Made by a program: the position numbers and the translations under genes
NCBI GenBank assembly: GCA_022575985.1
Contig: JAKSXM010000263.1
Location: 8,226,001-8,290,000 of the forward strand
Direction of reading: 5' to 3'
Source of the DNA: Anagrus nilaparvatae
Lineage: Eukaryota > Arthropoda > Insecta > Hymenoptera > Mymaridae
DNA length: 64,000 bases
In this document: positions 23,500-34,521 of the stretch, one piece after another
Numbering within the stretch: position 1 is the stretch's first letter
Layout: each line of letters starts with the position of its first letter
Notes under the pieces: generated by a model
What the model saw: the letters and a program-made list of their open reading frames with translations, nothing else
Database searches by the model: none
Told to the model about the DNA's origin: nothing

Positions 23500-25000
23500 C
23501 CGTGATATTAAATGAAACTTGCACTTAAGTAAATTTTTTTTTGCTTGTTTGCCATTGCATATGTATAAAATTTTTTTTTTTGCATACATGAGTCTATAAA
23601 ATTTTTTTTTCTCGTCTGTAAATATAAAAATTACATTTTTTTTATTTTTTAATGTACATGCAATGAACTGCAAAAAAGTTAATAAAATATTTAATAAATT
23701 GAATACAACGCATTTTTAAGTTAAAAAACAGATTAACTGGCTTGACGAAAAGCAATGGCACACAATCGTATGATTAATGATTTGATAAAAATTAATAAAA
23801 AAAAATAATGATTATGAAAATAGAATTGAAAAATTAAGTAAGAATAATAAAATAATACAAGAAAAGTTAACAGATTTAATATTAGAATCACATGCATGCA
23901 AGGGGTAAATCATAAGATTAGAAATTGAAATACCAATACTTACTCCTTTTCTCCTTTTTTTTATTTTATAAAAATATTTATACCTATTTACACAATAAAA
24001 AAAAGTGAACAGCAGATGAACTGTGAACTTGTATAATCATATATTATTTATTAAAATTTTCTTTTTAATTTTAATTAAAGTTAATAATATTAAAGGTAAT
24101 GTTTTTAAAAATTCAAGAAAAAAAAATAGTCTCCGTGTATAAGCCGGGTTAATGACCTCTATTTTCAGTTTGCGCGCGGACCAGATCTTATAAACACAAG
24201 TGTTTATTTACCTGTTTATTTATTTTAATTATTTGCTATTTAAAATTAAAAAATAGATTAATTTTATGAAATAAGTGTTAGAATATAATTTTTAATATTA
24301 GAATAATGTTTTTCAATTAAAAAGTGTGTGTAGGTACCTATTTTTTATAAAAATCAGAAACTTATAGTGTTGAATTGAAAGTGATACATAAGTATATAAA
24401 ATAAACTGCGATTATATGTGTAAATTTAGTTAATATTTTCATAATTGTTGTAAAATTCAGTAGAAATGAAGTAATTATGACTAGTTTAGTGTTTTATAGT
24501 AAAATAAATATCGTGTAAATAAAAAAAAAGTTTAAAATATCCAAAATTCCTATATATGTGTGTAAAAAAGGAGAATTTAAATAATTTTGCAATAAATAAG
24601 TGAATAAAACCTTTTCCCTTTATTTGTTGAAGCATTACAATGTAATTTAAAAATTTTTTAGTGTTCGACATAGTGTTGTTATTAATTTAAAGCTCAATTT
24701 AAGCAAACAGTAAGGTTATATGGTGAAAACTAAAATTCCATATAAGTAGTTTTCGCCAACCCATGACGAAAACCAAGTAATCAAGTATATTCAGATTGCA
24801 GTTTCCAGCAATAATTAAAAGCATAATTAATTAAAAATTAATTTTTTTTTTTTTAATTTTGATGTTTAGAGTGCAATTTATCTACTAAGATCAATAAAAA
24901 AGTTTTGGGATAGATTTTATATATAAAATTTTGAATTATACCTACTATGATTTCTTAGTGATTTTTGTTAGAATTGTATGCGATATAATCATGTATATTT
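23500..25000. other. AT-rich sequence, possibly decayed LTR-element interior
   Basis: Directly after the primer-binding-like site there is AT-rich sequence with short Lys/Asn-rich open stretches around 23700-23900 that could be decayed gag, but no motif supports it. The rest, to 25000, holds nothing I can assign apart from homopolymer runs. Confidence 0.35.
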
Positions 25001-25009
25001 AAAAGGCAT

Positions 25010-26315
25010 AACCCAATAAGCACCTTTTCGAAGTTAAAGTGTTCTTGAAGAGTGCGTGAATGTCGGTTCTTCAAGTGAACGTGAAGAACTCTTCAGCAGA
25101 TGATAATTAAACAAAAAATTAACTTTTAGCTTTACAGGGGGGTTTTTTAAGGCAAAAAAAATGAATTTGCGGTGGAAAATATTTAATTTTCAAGCCCCAA
25201 TATTTTCCGTTTTTCCAAGATGGTGGAATGAAAAACTTGAAAAAATGAACTTTTAACTTTATAATGGGGTTTTTTGAGGACAAGAAATATGAATTTTGTA
25301 ATGAAAAGCTAAAACTTCAATTTTTTTAGTTTCCTGTCCGCCATCTTGGAAAATCGGGAAATACTTTGGGTTGAAAAATAAATATTTTCCACCGAAATTT
25401 CATTTTTCTTGCCCTAAAAAACCCCCTTGTAAAGTTAAAAATTTGTTTTTTTTAAATTTTTTGGTCCGCTATCTTGGAAAATTGGAAAATATGCTGGGGT
25501 GAAAAAATAAAAATTTTCATTTATAAAAATGTGTTTCTCAACCTCTAAAACCGTCTGTTATGTATAAAATTCCTTTTTTCATGCTTTTGGTCCGCAATCT
25601 TGGAAAATCGGAAAATGTATTCGAGTAAAAAATGAAAGTTTTCTTAAACCTTATGGTCAGCTCCCCACGGAGCTGAGTCAACTAATTTTACATCAGTTAA
25701 AAGTTAGTGTTATTAAGTTTATCAATATTGAAAACAAGTCTTTCAGCGGCGCGTTTTTGTTTATATTATTATTCATTCTTATTATAGCAAAGAAATGGAA
25801 TTTCCTGAAAAGTGTTTATTTTAGTTTTAATTCTTATTTTCAAATATGCATTTTACTGGATATGCATAAGTTACTCTGCATATAATTTCGAAAATTATTA
25901 TCTTTATCATATAGTACTTAAAATTTTTTTATTAAATCGAAGTGTCCTATTAGCACAATGGATAATGTCGCTGCCTTTGGAAGTCACGGACCTCGGTTCA
26001 ATCTCAGTTGGAGTCAAAATTTTTCTTCGGTTTTTTTTATCTTGTTTTTTTATTTTTAAAAAAATAAGTTATTAATAAAAATATAAGTGCCTATAATAAA
26101 AAAATAATTAAAAAAAATAAATAAATAAATAAATTAAAAAAAAAAGTTTTTTTAAAATAATTTTGCGGGAAAGATTTCTCTAAGAGTTCTTCACGCAATC
26201 TTGTAGAACCGACATTCGCGTATTCCTGAAGAGTTCTTGAGGAACAGATTTAAAAAAAAAAGAAGTCTTAAAGTGTGCGTCAAGTTCTCTTCAAGAGTTT
26301 TTATGCTTATTGGGA
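25010..26315. mobile_element. Degenerate inverted-repeat element, CCCAATAAGC ends
   Basis: The ends are CCCAATAAGCA (25012 on) and TGCTTATTGGG (to about 26311). Inside both, inverted blocks recur around GAATGTCGGTTCT and GAAGAACTCTTCA/AAGAGTTCTTCA. The interior contains units similar to the F-family ~110-bp module (25140-25660) and a tRNA-like segment. No coding frame is seen. A clear target duplication was not found. Confidence 0.55.
25944..26016 (+). tRNA. tRNA-like segment (pseudogene or SINE head)
   Basis: An A-box-like TAGCACAATGG and a B-box-like GGTTCAATC lie about 35 bases apart within a 73-base segment. The ends can form a partial acceptor stem (TCCTATT with AGTTGGA, 6 of 7 with one GU). 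The T-stem is mismatched and the anticodon stem pairs poorly, so it is unlikely to be a working tRNA. Its place inside an inverted-repeat element fits a captured or retroposed tRNA. Confidence 0.45.
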
Positions 26316-26499
26316 ATTTATTTTATAAATAATTAAATTTCTTAAAATAACTTGAACTCCGCTATTACAAACCTTAGAAGAATGAATTTTTAAATAATTT
26401 TCAACGGTAAGCATCAACCTTTCTTAGCTATTGATAGAAAATACAACAGGTGGCGAAAAACGCATTCCTGGCGAAAACCCCCCTCTTCACTCTACCTCA

Positions 26500-27046
26500 T
26501 TTATTTCCATGAAAGTACTTATATTTGAAAGTACGATTTTTACTCGATATTTCAAATCTGATAATTAATTTTTTTTTAATTTTTTCCCAAAATTTTCGTC
26601 ACAAAAAAATACAAAAAAAACTAAATTTTTTTTTCTTTTTGGACGTAGTACCTAATTTATTTCTATGAGAGTACTAGTTTTAGAAAGTTAGTTTATAGTA
26701 ATTTTTTGGAATTGATACCGAATTTTTTCAAAATTTTTTTCTCAAAATTAAAAAAACAAAAAAATTAAAAAAACTGCAATATTTTTTTTTTTTTTGGTAG
26801 AATACTTCATTTAGTTCCATGAAAGTACTTATATTTGAAAATATGGTTTTTACTCGATATCTCGAATCTGATAATTAATTTTTTTGAAAATTTGTTTTAA
26901 AATTTTTGGTCTATAAAAAAAACTTTTAACAGTTAGTAGAAATTTATGTATGATTGCATGCTTGTAATCGGTGATATCTGTGGCATAATGAAGTATTAAG
27001 CTCATTGTTTGAGGAACCTTAGTGCCAGCTAGTTGGCAGGGTATTT
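26500..27046 (-). repeat. Dispersed repeat family R, copy 4
   Basis: It reads like copy 2: units with TTCCATGAAAGTACTTATAT, then AATCGGTGATATCTGTGGCA, ending in CTTAGTGCCAGCTAGTTGGC. The half with the CA/GT microsatellite is missing. Confidence 0.7.
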
Positions 27047-27049
27047 CAT

Positions 27050-27720
27050 ATTGTAGACAATTAATATATAAATATTTTCTATTTTCATATTCATCACAAC
27101 TGATATTGTAGACAATCAATAAGATTTTACTATATAATGAAACTTTCATAATTTTTGTTTGTTCATAAAAATGACATAAGATATCCATTTTACTCTATAG
27201 TGAAATTTTTTGGGTTTTATCATAATGTAGACAACCTATATGAATTTTAATATTGAGTGAAATTTTTATAATTTTATGTTTTTTCATAAATAGTACAGCC
27301 GATATTCATTTTACTCAATGTTAATATTTTTAGGATTCTCTATATATAAAACAATAAAGATTGAAATTTTTGATGTTTTTTTATATTGTAGACAGTCAAT
27401 ATAAATTTTAGTCTAGAAAGAAATAGTTATGATTTTTTTTTGTTCATAAATAAGAATTTTCATAAATAAAACAGCCGACAATATAGGTTGAAATTTTTTT
27501 TGTATCTTAATATTGTAAACAAACAATAGAAATTTTACTATGCAGTAAAATTTTTTTAATTTTTGTTTTTTTTATTCTTAAACTGCCGATAGATATCTAT
27601 CTTATTTCAAAGTAAAATTTTTATAGTTTTTTCATATTGTATGAAAATAAATATTTCATAGAAAAAATCACATTGTCTGTCTACAACATGAAAAAACTGC
27701 AAAAATATCAATCTACATGA
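27050..27720 (+). repeat. Degenerate tandem repeat, ATTGTAGACA units
   Basis: About five or six units of 110-160 bp each begin with a variant of ATATTGTAGACAATCAATA and contain a TTCATAAA..ACAG/TGCCGATAT block. They differ strongly from each other, which suggests an old array. Related GATGTCGGCTGTCCTA blocks reappear at 29890-30270. Confidence 0.6.
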
Positions 27721-27869
27721 TCGGGTGTTTTATATATAAAAAAATTTCATTAAATAGAAAAATGGATATCGGCTGTCCTATGCATGAAAAAATTCCAAAA
27801 ATTTCACTAAATGGTATTCTTTAGTTTTCTCTTTATTGAAAGGATTAAACCAAAAATATATACTTTTAT

Positions 27870-29830
27870 TGGAATGTTTTAATTTTAACTATTTTTATGC
27901 AATAATAGTATTGAAAAATTAGTATTGAATTTAGCATAAACTATACCTCAATTTAATTTTCTTTTCGTATAGTGTTCTTAAAATATAGTTTCTTAAAAAA
28001 TTTGAAATAATAGTATTGAATGTAGCAGAATATATACTATTTTTAAAATTTAAATTTCAATTCTTTTTATGCGATGATAACATTAAAATATTAGTATTGA
28101 ATTTAGCAGAATATACTCCACTTACGTGTTTTTGAAAATTGTCTTGTTTTATAGAAATGTTGTAATTTCAAATTTTTTATGCAATGATAGCATTGAAATA
28201 TTTATATTGAATTTAGCAAAATATACGTCACTTAAATGTTTTCGAATTCCGTCTTATTTTATAGAAATGTTGTAATATCGAATATTTTTTTGCAATGATA
28301 GTATTGAAATATTAGTATTGAATTTAGCAGAATATGCACCGCAAAAATATTTTCGAATCGTATCCTGTTTTATAGAAATGTTATTATTTCAAATGTTATT
28401 ATGCAATGATAGCATTGAAATATATATTTATTGCATTTAGCAAAATATACGCCACTCTAAAATTTTTTCGAATAGCAGTAGCCTGTTTTATAGAACATTT
28501 GTAATTTCAATTCTTTTTATGCAATGATAACATTAAAATATTAGTATTGAATTTAGCAGAATATATACTCCACTTACGTGTTTTTGAAAATTGTCTTGTT
28601 TTATAGAAATGATGTAATTTCAAATTTTTTATGCAATGCTAGCATTGAAATATTTATATTGAATTTAGCAAAATATACGCCACTTAAATGTATTCAAATT
28701 CCGTTTTGTTTTATAGAAATGTTGCAATTTCAAATATTTTTATGCAATGATAGTATTGAAATATTAGTATTGATTTTAGCAGAATATACACCGCAAATAT
28801 ATTTTCGAATCGTATCCTGTTTTATAGAAATGTTATTATTTCAAATGTTTTTATGCAATGATAGCACTGAAATATTTGTATTGAATTTAGAAAAATATAC
28901 GCCACTTACGTGTTTTTGAATATTGTCCTGTTTTATAGAAAGGTTGTAATTCCTAATCTTTTTATGCAATGATAGCATTGACATATTTTTATTGAATTTA
29001 GCAAAATATAAGCCACTTAAATGTTTTCGAATTCCGTCTATTTTTATAGGAATGTTGTAATATCAAATATTTTTATGCAATGATAGTATTGAAATATTAG
29101 TATTGAATTTAGCAGGATGTACGCCTCAAAAATATTTTGAATCGTGTCCTGCTTTATATAATTGTTATTATTTCAAATGTTTTTATGGTATGATAGCATT
29201 GATATATTTGTATTGAATTTAGAAAAATATAAGCCACTTTAAATTTTTTTCGAATAGCAGCAGCCTGTTTTATAGTAAATTTGTAATTTCAATGTTTTTA
29301 TGCAATTATAGCATTTAAATATGAGTATTAAATTTAGCAGAATATACCCCACTTACGTGTTTTTGAATATTGTCCTATTTTATAGAAGTCTTGTAATACC
29401 AAATGTTTTTATTCAATGATAGCATTGAAATATTTTTATTGAATTTAGCAAAATATACCCCTATTAAATGTTTTCGAATTTCGTCCTGTTTTATAGAAAT
29501 GTTATTATTTCTAATGTTTTTTTGCAATGATAGCATCGAAATATATGTATTAAATTTAGAAAAATATACGCAACTTAAATGTTTTCAAATTCCGTCTTGT
29601 TTTATAGAAATGTTGTAATTTCAAATATTTTTATGCAATGATAGTATTGAAGGATTAGTATTGATTTTAGCAGAATATATACCGCAAAAATATTTTCGAA
29701 TCGTATCCTAATTTATAGAAATGTTATTATATTGTTATTATAATTTTTTTGAATAGCAGTAGCCTGTTTTATAGTAAATTTGTAATTTCAATGTTTTTAT
29801 TCAATTATAGCATTTAAATATTAATTATTA
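27870..29830 (+). repeat. Minisatellite, ~16 units of about 111-116 bp
   Basis: The unit core is ATGCAATGATAGCATTGAAA, then TTGAATTTAGC.AAATATACGCCACTTA, then GTTTTATAGAAATGTTGTAA. About 16 units follow one another. Many units are multiples of three, so open frames of up to 113 codons read through three units (for example 28578-28919). They are a by-product of the period, not evidence of a gene. Confidence 0.85.
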
Positions 29831-30345
29831 TATATACTTACTTATTAATATATATATATACTTATTAAATATTTTTAGAAAAATATAATCTAGATGTCGG
29901 CTGTCCTAGTTATGAAAAAATCAACAACAAAAAATTACTGCATAGTGAAATTCATATTAGCTGTCTACAATTTGATAAAATTATTAAAATTCGAATTTAC
30001 ACTTTTAGCAGTTTTACGTATCAAAAAAACAAAAAAATAAAATATAGATGTTGTTTATATTATGAAAAATTTAAAAATATTTATCTTAGATTTTCAGTGC
30101 TTATATGTTGTTGGGTAATTCCTATTGAAAAAAAATAATAGTAATAATTTAGATGTCGGCAGTCTTAGTTATGAGAAAATAAAAAAAAAAATTTTAGATG
30201 TTGGTTGTCCTAGTTATGAAAAAATAAAAAAAAATAATAATTTAGATGTCGGCTATCCTATGTATGAAAAAAAAAAAAAAAAAATTGGTTCTAAGTAGTT
30301 TTTTTGCTATTTCTATTCAATGAATGCATTAAATAAAAAACCAAA
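29830..30345. other. AT-rich tail with GATGTCGGCTGTCCTA blocks
   Basis: Four or five blocks resembling TAGATGTCGGCTGTCCTA followed by ATGAAAAAATAA recur between 29890 and 30270, separated by A-rich sequence. They are related to blocks at 27760. No gene is visible. Confidence 0.5.
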
Positions 30346-30533
30346 CAAAGTTCCACGAAAGCGCAAAAAACACGATTTTTAAGGGTTTTTAAGGTTTAAG
30401 GGCGCCTAATATGGGCTAGGAAGCTAATTCCAACGGCGATCGGCTATTTTTTATAATACTTTTTGGATACAAATAATTTTTTTGCGATTGGGGAGGGCGG
30501 CCAAATCACTATGCTTATCCGGCAGTAGCCTTT
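30346..30533. mobile_element. Terminal fragment of palindromic element A family
   Basis: This is a single end of the A family, in the orientation of the right end at 62320-62507. It shares GGGCGCCTAATATGGGCTAG, AAGCTAATTCCAACGGCGAT and the terminal CCGGCAGTAGCCTTT. It stops exactly where BEL/Pao coding sequence begins (30534), so an A-family element is joined to, or inserted in, the BEL/Pao pol gene. Confidence 0.75.
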
Positions 30534-31557
30534 GGTTAGAAGCTCAATTCCTAAATGTAACACTTGCATAAGGTATAATTCAAACACATTACAGCAAAAA
30601 ATGGAGATTTTACCAGCATGTAGATCAATAAAACTTGATAAACCATTTAGAGCAAGCGGAGTAGATTATGCAGGTTCCTTTGACACCATAAGGTTTACAG
30701 GTCGTGGGGCACATAAAACGTTATATAAATCATACATAGCCGTGTTTGTATGTATGAATACTAAAGCGGTGCATCTAGAATTAGTCTCTGAATATTCGAG
30801 TCCAGACTTTATTGCCGCTTTCCGAAGGTTCACGTCAACTAGAGGACTATGTTTTGAGTTGACCAGGGAACTGCCTTTGTTGGTGCTAATGTAATCCTCA
30901 AGGAAATGTATAATGCTTCATCTGAGTATATGCATGAACTTGTTGGTTCTGTAGCAAATGAAGGTACTACCTGGAAATTTAACTCCCCAGGAGCTCCTCA
31001 TTTTGGCGAAATCTGGGAAGCTGCTGTAAAGTCTGTGAAGCACCATATTCGCAGAGTAGTCGGAAACCGCCAACTAACCTTCGAGGAAATGTATAGCCTG
31101 CTTAAACAAATTGAAGCATTCCTTAATTCGAGACCATTGGTACTCGTAACCGATGATCCTTCGGATAATTTATTTTTATCACCCTCCCTACTGCTGTCAC
31201 AATCAGAGTCGTATATATTGCCTGAAGCTAATTATGAAAAGGTGAAAATTTCAACTGTAGAAAGATACAAGTTGCTTCAACAAATTCTCCAGAGTTGGTG
31301 GCGTTGTTGGTCATCGGAATACCTACAAATGCTACAAGAGCGTCAAAAATGGTTGTATATATTAGTTGCTAAAGAAAAAAAATATTTATGTTGATGACAT
31401 AGTGTTAATCTCGGATGAGAAAATGCCACCATCTAAATGGCCACTGGCTAAGGTCATCAGAGTTTTCAAGGGCCCTGATGGTTTAGTCAGGGTGGTGGAA
31501 CTCAAAACGGGGTCAAAATTAAATACATTAAATAATGAGGAAGATAATAATTTATAA
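30534..31557 (+). pseudogene. BEL/Pao pol: integrase core and C-terminal domain
   Basis: The end of a BEL/Pao pol gene is spread over three frames. The first stretch has FRASGVDYAGSF with the first integrase Asp and VFVCMNTKAVHLELVSE. A frameshift near 30855 moves to DQGTAFVGAN with the second catalytic Asp. Then SPGAPHFGEIWEAAVKS gives the Glu region and LTFEEMYSLLKQIEAFLNSR follows. A second shift near 31366 leads to the C-terminal domain (DIVLISDEKMPPSKWPL, GPDGLVRVVELKTG). Reverse transcriptase and protease are missing on the left. The copy cannot encode a working integrase. Confidence 0.92.
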
Positions 31558-32002
31558 CCTCATGAACTACAAGTTTAATTAAATTTATTAAAATAATTAT
31601 CAATTTATTTGTAAATATATTTAATTTTATCAGTTTTTTAAATTTATTATTTAATTGTTAGTTGTATATATGTTTTATTTATTTATTTATATTTATTATT
31701 GTATTCAATTTAAAATAATGTCTAAACCATTTAAAATGTGTTTTTATTAATTTTTCAACTTTTTATTACTAGACATTGTTAAATCAAAAAATAAGTATGC
31801 TAACTTTATTTTTTTTTTAGCCATTTGGCAATATAATAATATAAATACAATAATACAATACATAAATACATTAATAAAATAAAATTTCTGTAATTCTACT
31901 TACCACAAATTTTGTATCTTAATTTAGTCAAAAAGCCTTTTTAAAAATTTTTGTAAACTTTCTTTTTTTACAATTTAGTAATAAATTGTGGTGGGTGGAA
32001 AA
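31558..32002 (+). other. BEL/Pao 3' non-coding region and polypurine tract
   Basis: AT-rich sequence separates the pol stop from the LTR. It ends in a purine-rich GTGGTGGGTGGAAAA (31988-32002), a good candidate polypurine tract for plus-strand priming. Confidence 0.55.
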
Positions 32003-32175
32003 TGTTGTGTATATATAATGTATGTGTATGTGTAGAGCGCTCCCTACTTTCTTTTTGTACATACGTTCCGGCAGACTCCGCTAAGACGCCGACCTATAAG
32101 CGTCTATAATAAAGTTAAACTGTAATGTAGTTATTTCTAGGAACCGGAAATAATATCATTAATTAAATCGTCGTT
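32003..32175 (+). repeat. Putative 3' LTR of the BEL/Pao element
   Basis: It starts TGTTGTGTATATATAATG right after the polypurine tract. It contains a GC-richer core and an AATAAAG signal at 32108. The end is uncertain, because no second LTR in the window allows a comparison. Confidence 0.5.
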
Positions 32176-33330
32176 AAATTAAATATTTCTAGTCGCGTGG
32201 TCGATCTATTATATATGGAACTTACCTTTTCTCTATAGGTTAGAGAGAGACGTATATACTTAAAAATATCAAGGTCGAGGAATATAAGGAAACGAGAGAA
32301 TGATGATATATATATTTTTATGATTCTATTATATTAATAATTAAATAACTCCTTTTTTTTATTATTAAAAATAACATAAAATTAACTTTTATTAATAATT
32401 TTTACAACTTTTTGCACTTATAACTAAAACTAATTTTTCTACTAAATTAATAATAAATTTCACTGTCTTTTTAATTAACTAAATATTCACCGAACACACA
32501 CACTTTTTCTTAATCAACACACGGAGTCGAAAGCTTACCTTCGTCGTTTTTTTATGGATGAATTTCTTCCTGATCCATGATTTATAACGAAATAAAGTTA
32601 GAAATTATTAATTTGATCTTCGTCGATAATCTCTTGAAATTAATAACTGCCTCGTGTTTAAAACAGTAGATTTTTATTTTATCACGTGCACGCAATTTCT
32701 TGAAAAATGTTCGATGAAAAATATAATAATTTACAATCACTTTTATTCAAGATCTCGGTTGAATTTATCACAAGTAACAAAAAGATATTTTTCTCGGACG
32801 TCCGTAATTAGTATTGCAAAAGTAAGCGGTGATTTTATTTTTATAAAACTCTCGAAAAATGGTTGACGACAATAACTTAATAATCTATCAATAAATTACA
32901 AGCGTGACCTATATGTTGAAAAGCCGGTCGTCAAGTGTCGCGTGCCGGTCGTCTTCCTTTTTCCCTCTCCTTCTCTTCTTCTTTCACAGTCGTCGCGTGT
33001 GTGTGTTCTTATGTGTACCTATATTTTCTTATCTTCCTAAATCTAATACAAAAATTATAATCTTTGGCGGTACAATGGATTATTATTAAATTTGAATTAA
33101 TTTAATATTGTAACAACGTTACAAAACTTTATTCAATCTCTTATCTTTAATTATTATCACTCCTTTTTTAATTATCCTACATCCTTCCATTTCATTATTT
33201 ATTTAATATATTAATTTATTTAAAATAAAATACTTGATAAATCATTTGTAAGTAACTAATATTTAATCAATAAAAACAATTTTAAACGTTACTACATTGC
33301 TACTCCATACATGCATACTAATGTAAGTCA
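32176..33330. other. Unassigned sequence, moderately GC-rich
   Basis: This stretch is less AT-rich than its surroundings, especially at 32480-33020. It could belong to another LTR or leader, but no motif, repeat partner or reading frame supports a call. Confidence 0.35.
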
Positions 33331-33339
33331 CACAGAGAA

Positions 33340-33455
33340 CGATTTAGGGAGATTCCTTAAGAAAGAGTTAAACCTTTTTCTAAAGCTGCGTCCCGTTTGC
33401 CCTATGTATATTTTATCACATGAGTCGCACGATACTCTATATACACCGGTCCTAT
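33340..33455 (-). pseudogene. PLE GIY-YIG domain scrap
   Basis: On the minus strand a short open stretch reads TGVYRVSCDSCDKIYIGQTG and continues SFRKRFNSFL. It carries the GVY and YIG halves of the endonuclease signature, the CxxC between them and the conserved Arg. It is under 40 residues long and has no further PLE sequence attached that I can recognise. It lies in the last kilobase of the inferred Ski2 intron. Confidence 0.8.
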
Positions 33456-33821
33456 CTAGAAAATTGTTATTTGTGTTGTTTTTCAATGTTTTTTTGTTTT
33501 ATTTAAATTAAACAATCAATACCTTAATAATTGCTTAATATTACACTAGTATTATTTTAGAATGTGTAGTTTACCTTTGGCATACTTTCTGAAAGACTCT
33601 CATACATACGATCTGGAACCAATTCTTAAAGTTTAAATTAATAAAAAACTAACTTACATATTTTTAATAACAAACAATGTCTTAAAATTTAATTATCAGA
33701 TGTATTTATAACGTAAAGTAGAAATTTTATTATTTTTTACAGCCATCTAAATTATCCATCAACAACCTTGAAATGTTTTTTTTATTTTTACGCATGAAAA
33801 TTTATTAGTAAAATTTTTTAG

Positions 33822-34075
33822 AGAGGACATGTATGGGAAGAAGTTATTATTCTTTTGCCACACAGTATTAATATAGTAATGCTCTCAGCAACTGTACCGA
33901 ATCCTTTGGAATTTGCTCATTGGGTAGGTCAAATTAAAAAAAGAAAAATGTATGTTATTAGTACCATAAAAAGGCCAGTTCCCTTACAGCATTATCTTTA
34001 TACTGGGTTTGATAAAAAAAGCAAAGATCAGATGTTTTTGATTGTGGATAAGAAAGGTGAATTTAAAAGAGAAAG
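33822..34075 (+). CDS. tst: Ski2/twister RNA helicase, exon with SAT motif (partial gene)
   Basis: The exon follows TTTTTTAG and opens in phase 0 with RGHVWEEV, the direct continuation of the DEVH exon at 5069-5300. Next come [20 protein letters not shown] (helicase motif III, SAT), [16 protein letters not shown] and [12 protein letters not shown]. The VIST..RPVPL..YLYTG string is typical of Ski2, whereas Mtr4 has a different sequence there. The exon ends at GAAAG|GTAAAA in phase 2. About 85 codons are present. The C-terminal half of the enzyme (motifs IV-VI and the stalk region) was not found downstream. Confidence 0.92.
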
Positions 34076-34480
34076 GTAAAAGATATAATTATTGTAATTG
34101 TAGTATAACATAAGTAAAAGTTTTTGTGAAATAAAAATTTGATCGGATTGGATCCTGATTTTTCTCTCATATGCCGAAATTGAACTTTAAATTTATGCGT
34201 CACTGTAAAACCATCACTTTTTCAGTTTTGAAACAGAAGCAATTGATTTATGGCAATGATAGATATCAAAAATTCAAAGGTAAAATTGAAATTTTAATAT
34301 GGAACATGTTTATAGGGAGAGGGAACCCTAGAAATCTGATAATCAAGGGGGGGGTGTCAAATGTATAAGATTTCCTTTTTTAATGAATATAACAAAAATT
34401 GACTAAATTCTCTAATTAGCTTTAATTCTGTTATTGGCTAAATTAATAATAATAATCTTATAGCTAAATATAAAATAGTT
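34076..34480 (+). other. tst: Start of next Ski2 intron, possible short exon near 34263
   Basis: After the donor at 34076, a candidate acceptor (GATAG, ending 34262) is followed by sequence that would continue the frame as RYQKFK before another GTAAAA. A 17-base exon is possible but weakly supported. The rest of the stretch has no recognisable coding sequence. Confidence 0.25.
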
Positions 34481-34490
34481 ATATATAAAA

Positions 34491-34491
<1 letters not shown>

Positions 34492-34521
<30 letters not shown>

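Larger units (their letters stand above)
5301..33821 (+). other. tst: Inferred 28.5-kb Ski2 intron filled with repeats
   Basis: The intron is inferred from an in-phase donor (GTAAGT at 5301) and acceptor (TTTTTTAG at 33814-33821) joining two adjacent parts of the Ski2 helicase core. At the junction, INNED is followed directly by RGHVWEEV, with no residues missing relative to the family pattern. Within it I find families R, F and D, PLEs, LINE remnants, an LTR, a BEL/Pao half element and minisatellites, and no other host exon. Nothing here excludes misassembly, but the phase and continuity favour a real intron. Confidence 0.8.

Noticed and set aside
28578..28919. Repetitive 113-codon hydrophobic frame, and the 71-codon frame at 29403
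   Set aside because: They arise from the minisatellite period being a multiple of three. Neighbouring units are broken.
34171..34368. 65-codon frame just after the Ski2 exon as the next exon
   Set aside because: Its residues do not resemble Ski2 as a whole, and the best T-rich acceptor (TTTTTCAG near 34221) gives a stop in the frame required by the phase-2 donor. Only a very short exon near 34263 remains conceivable.
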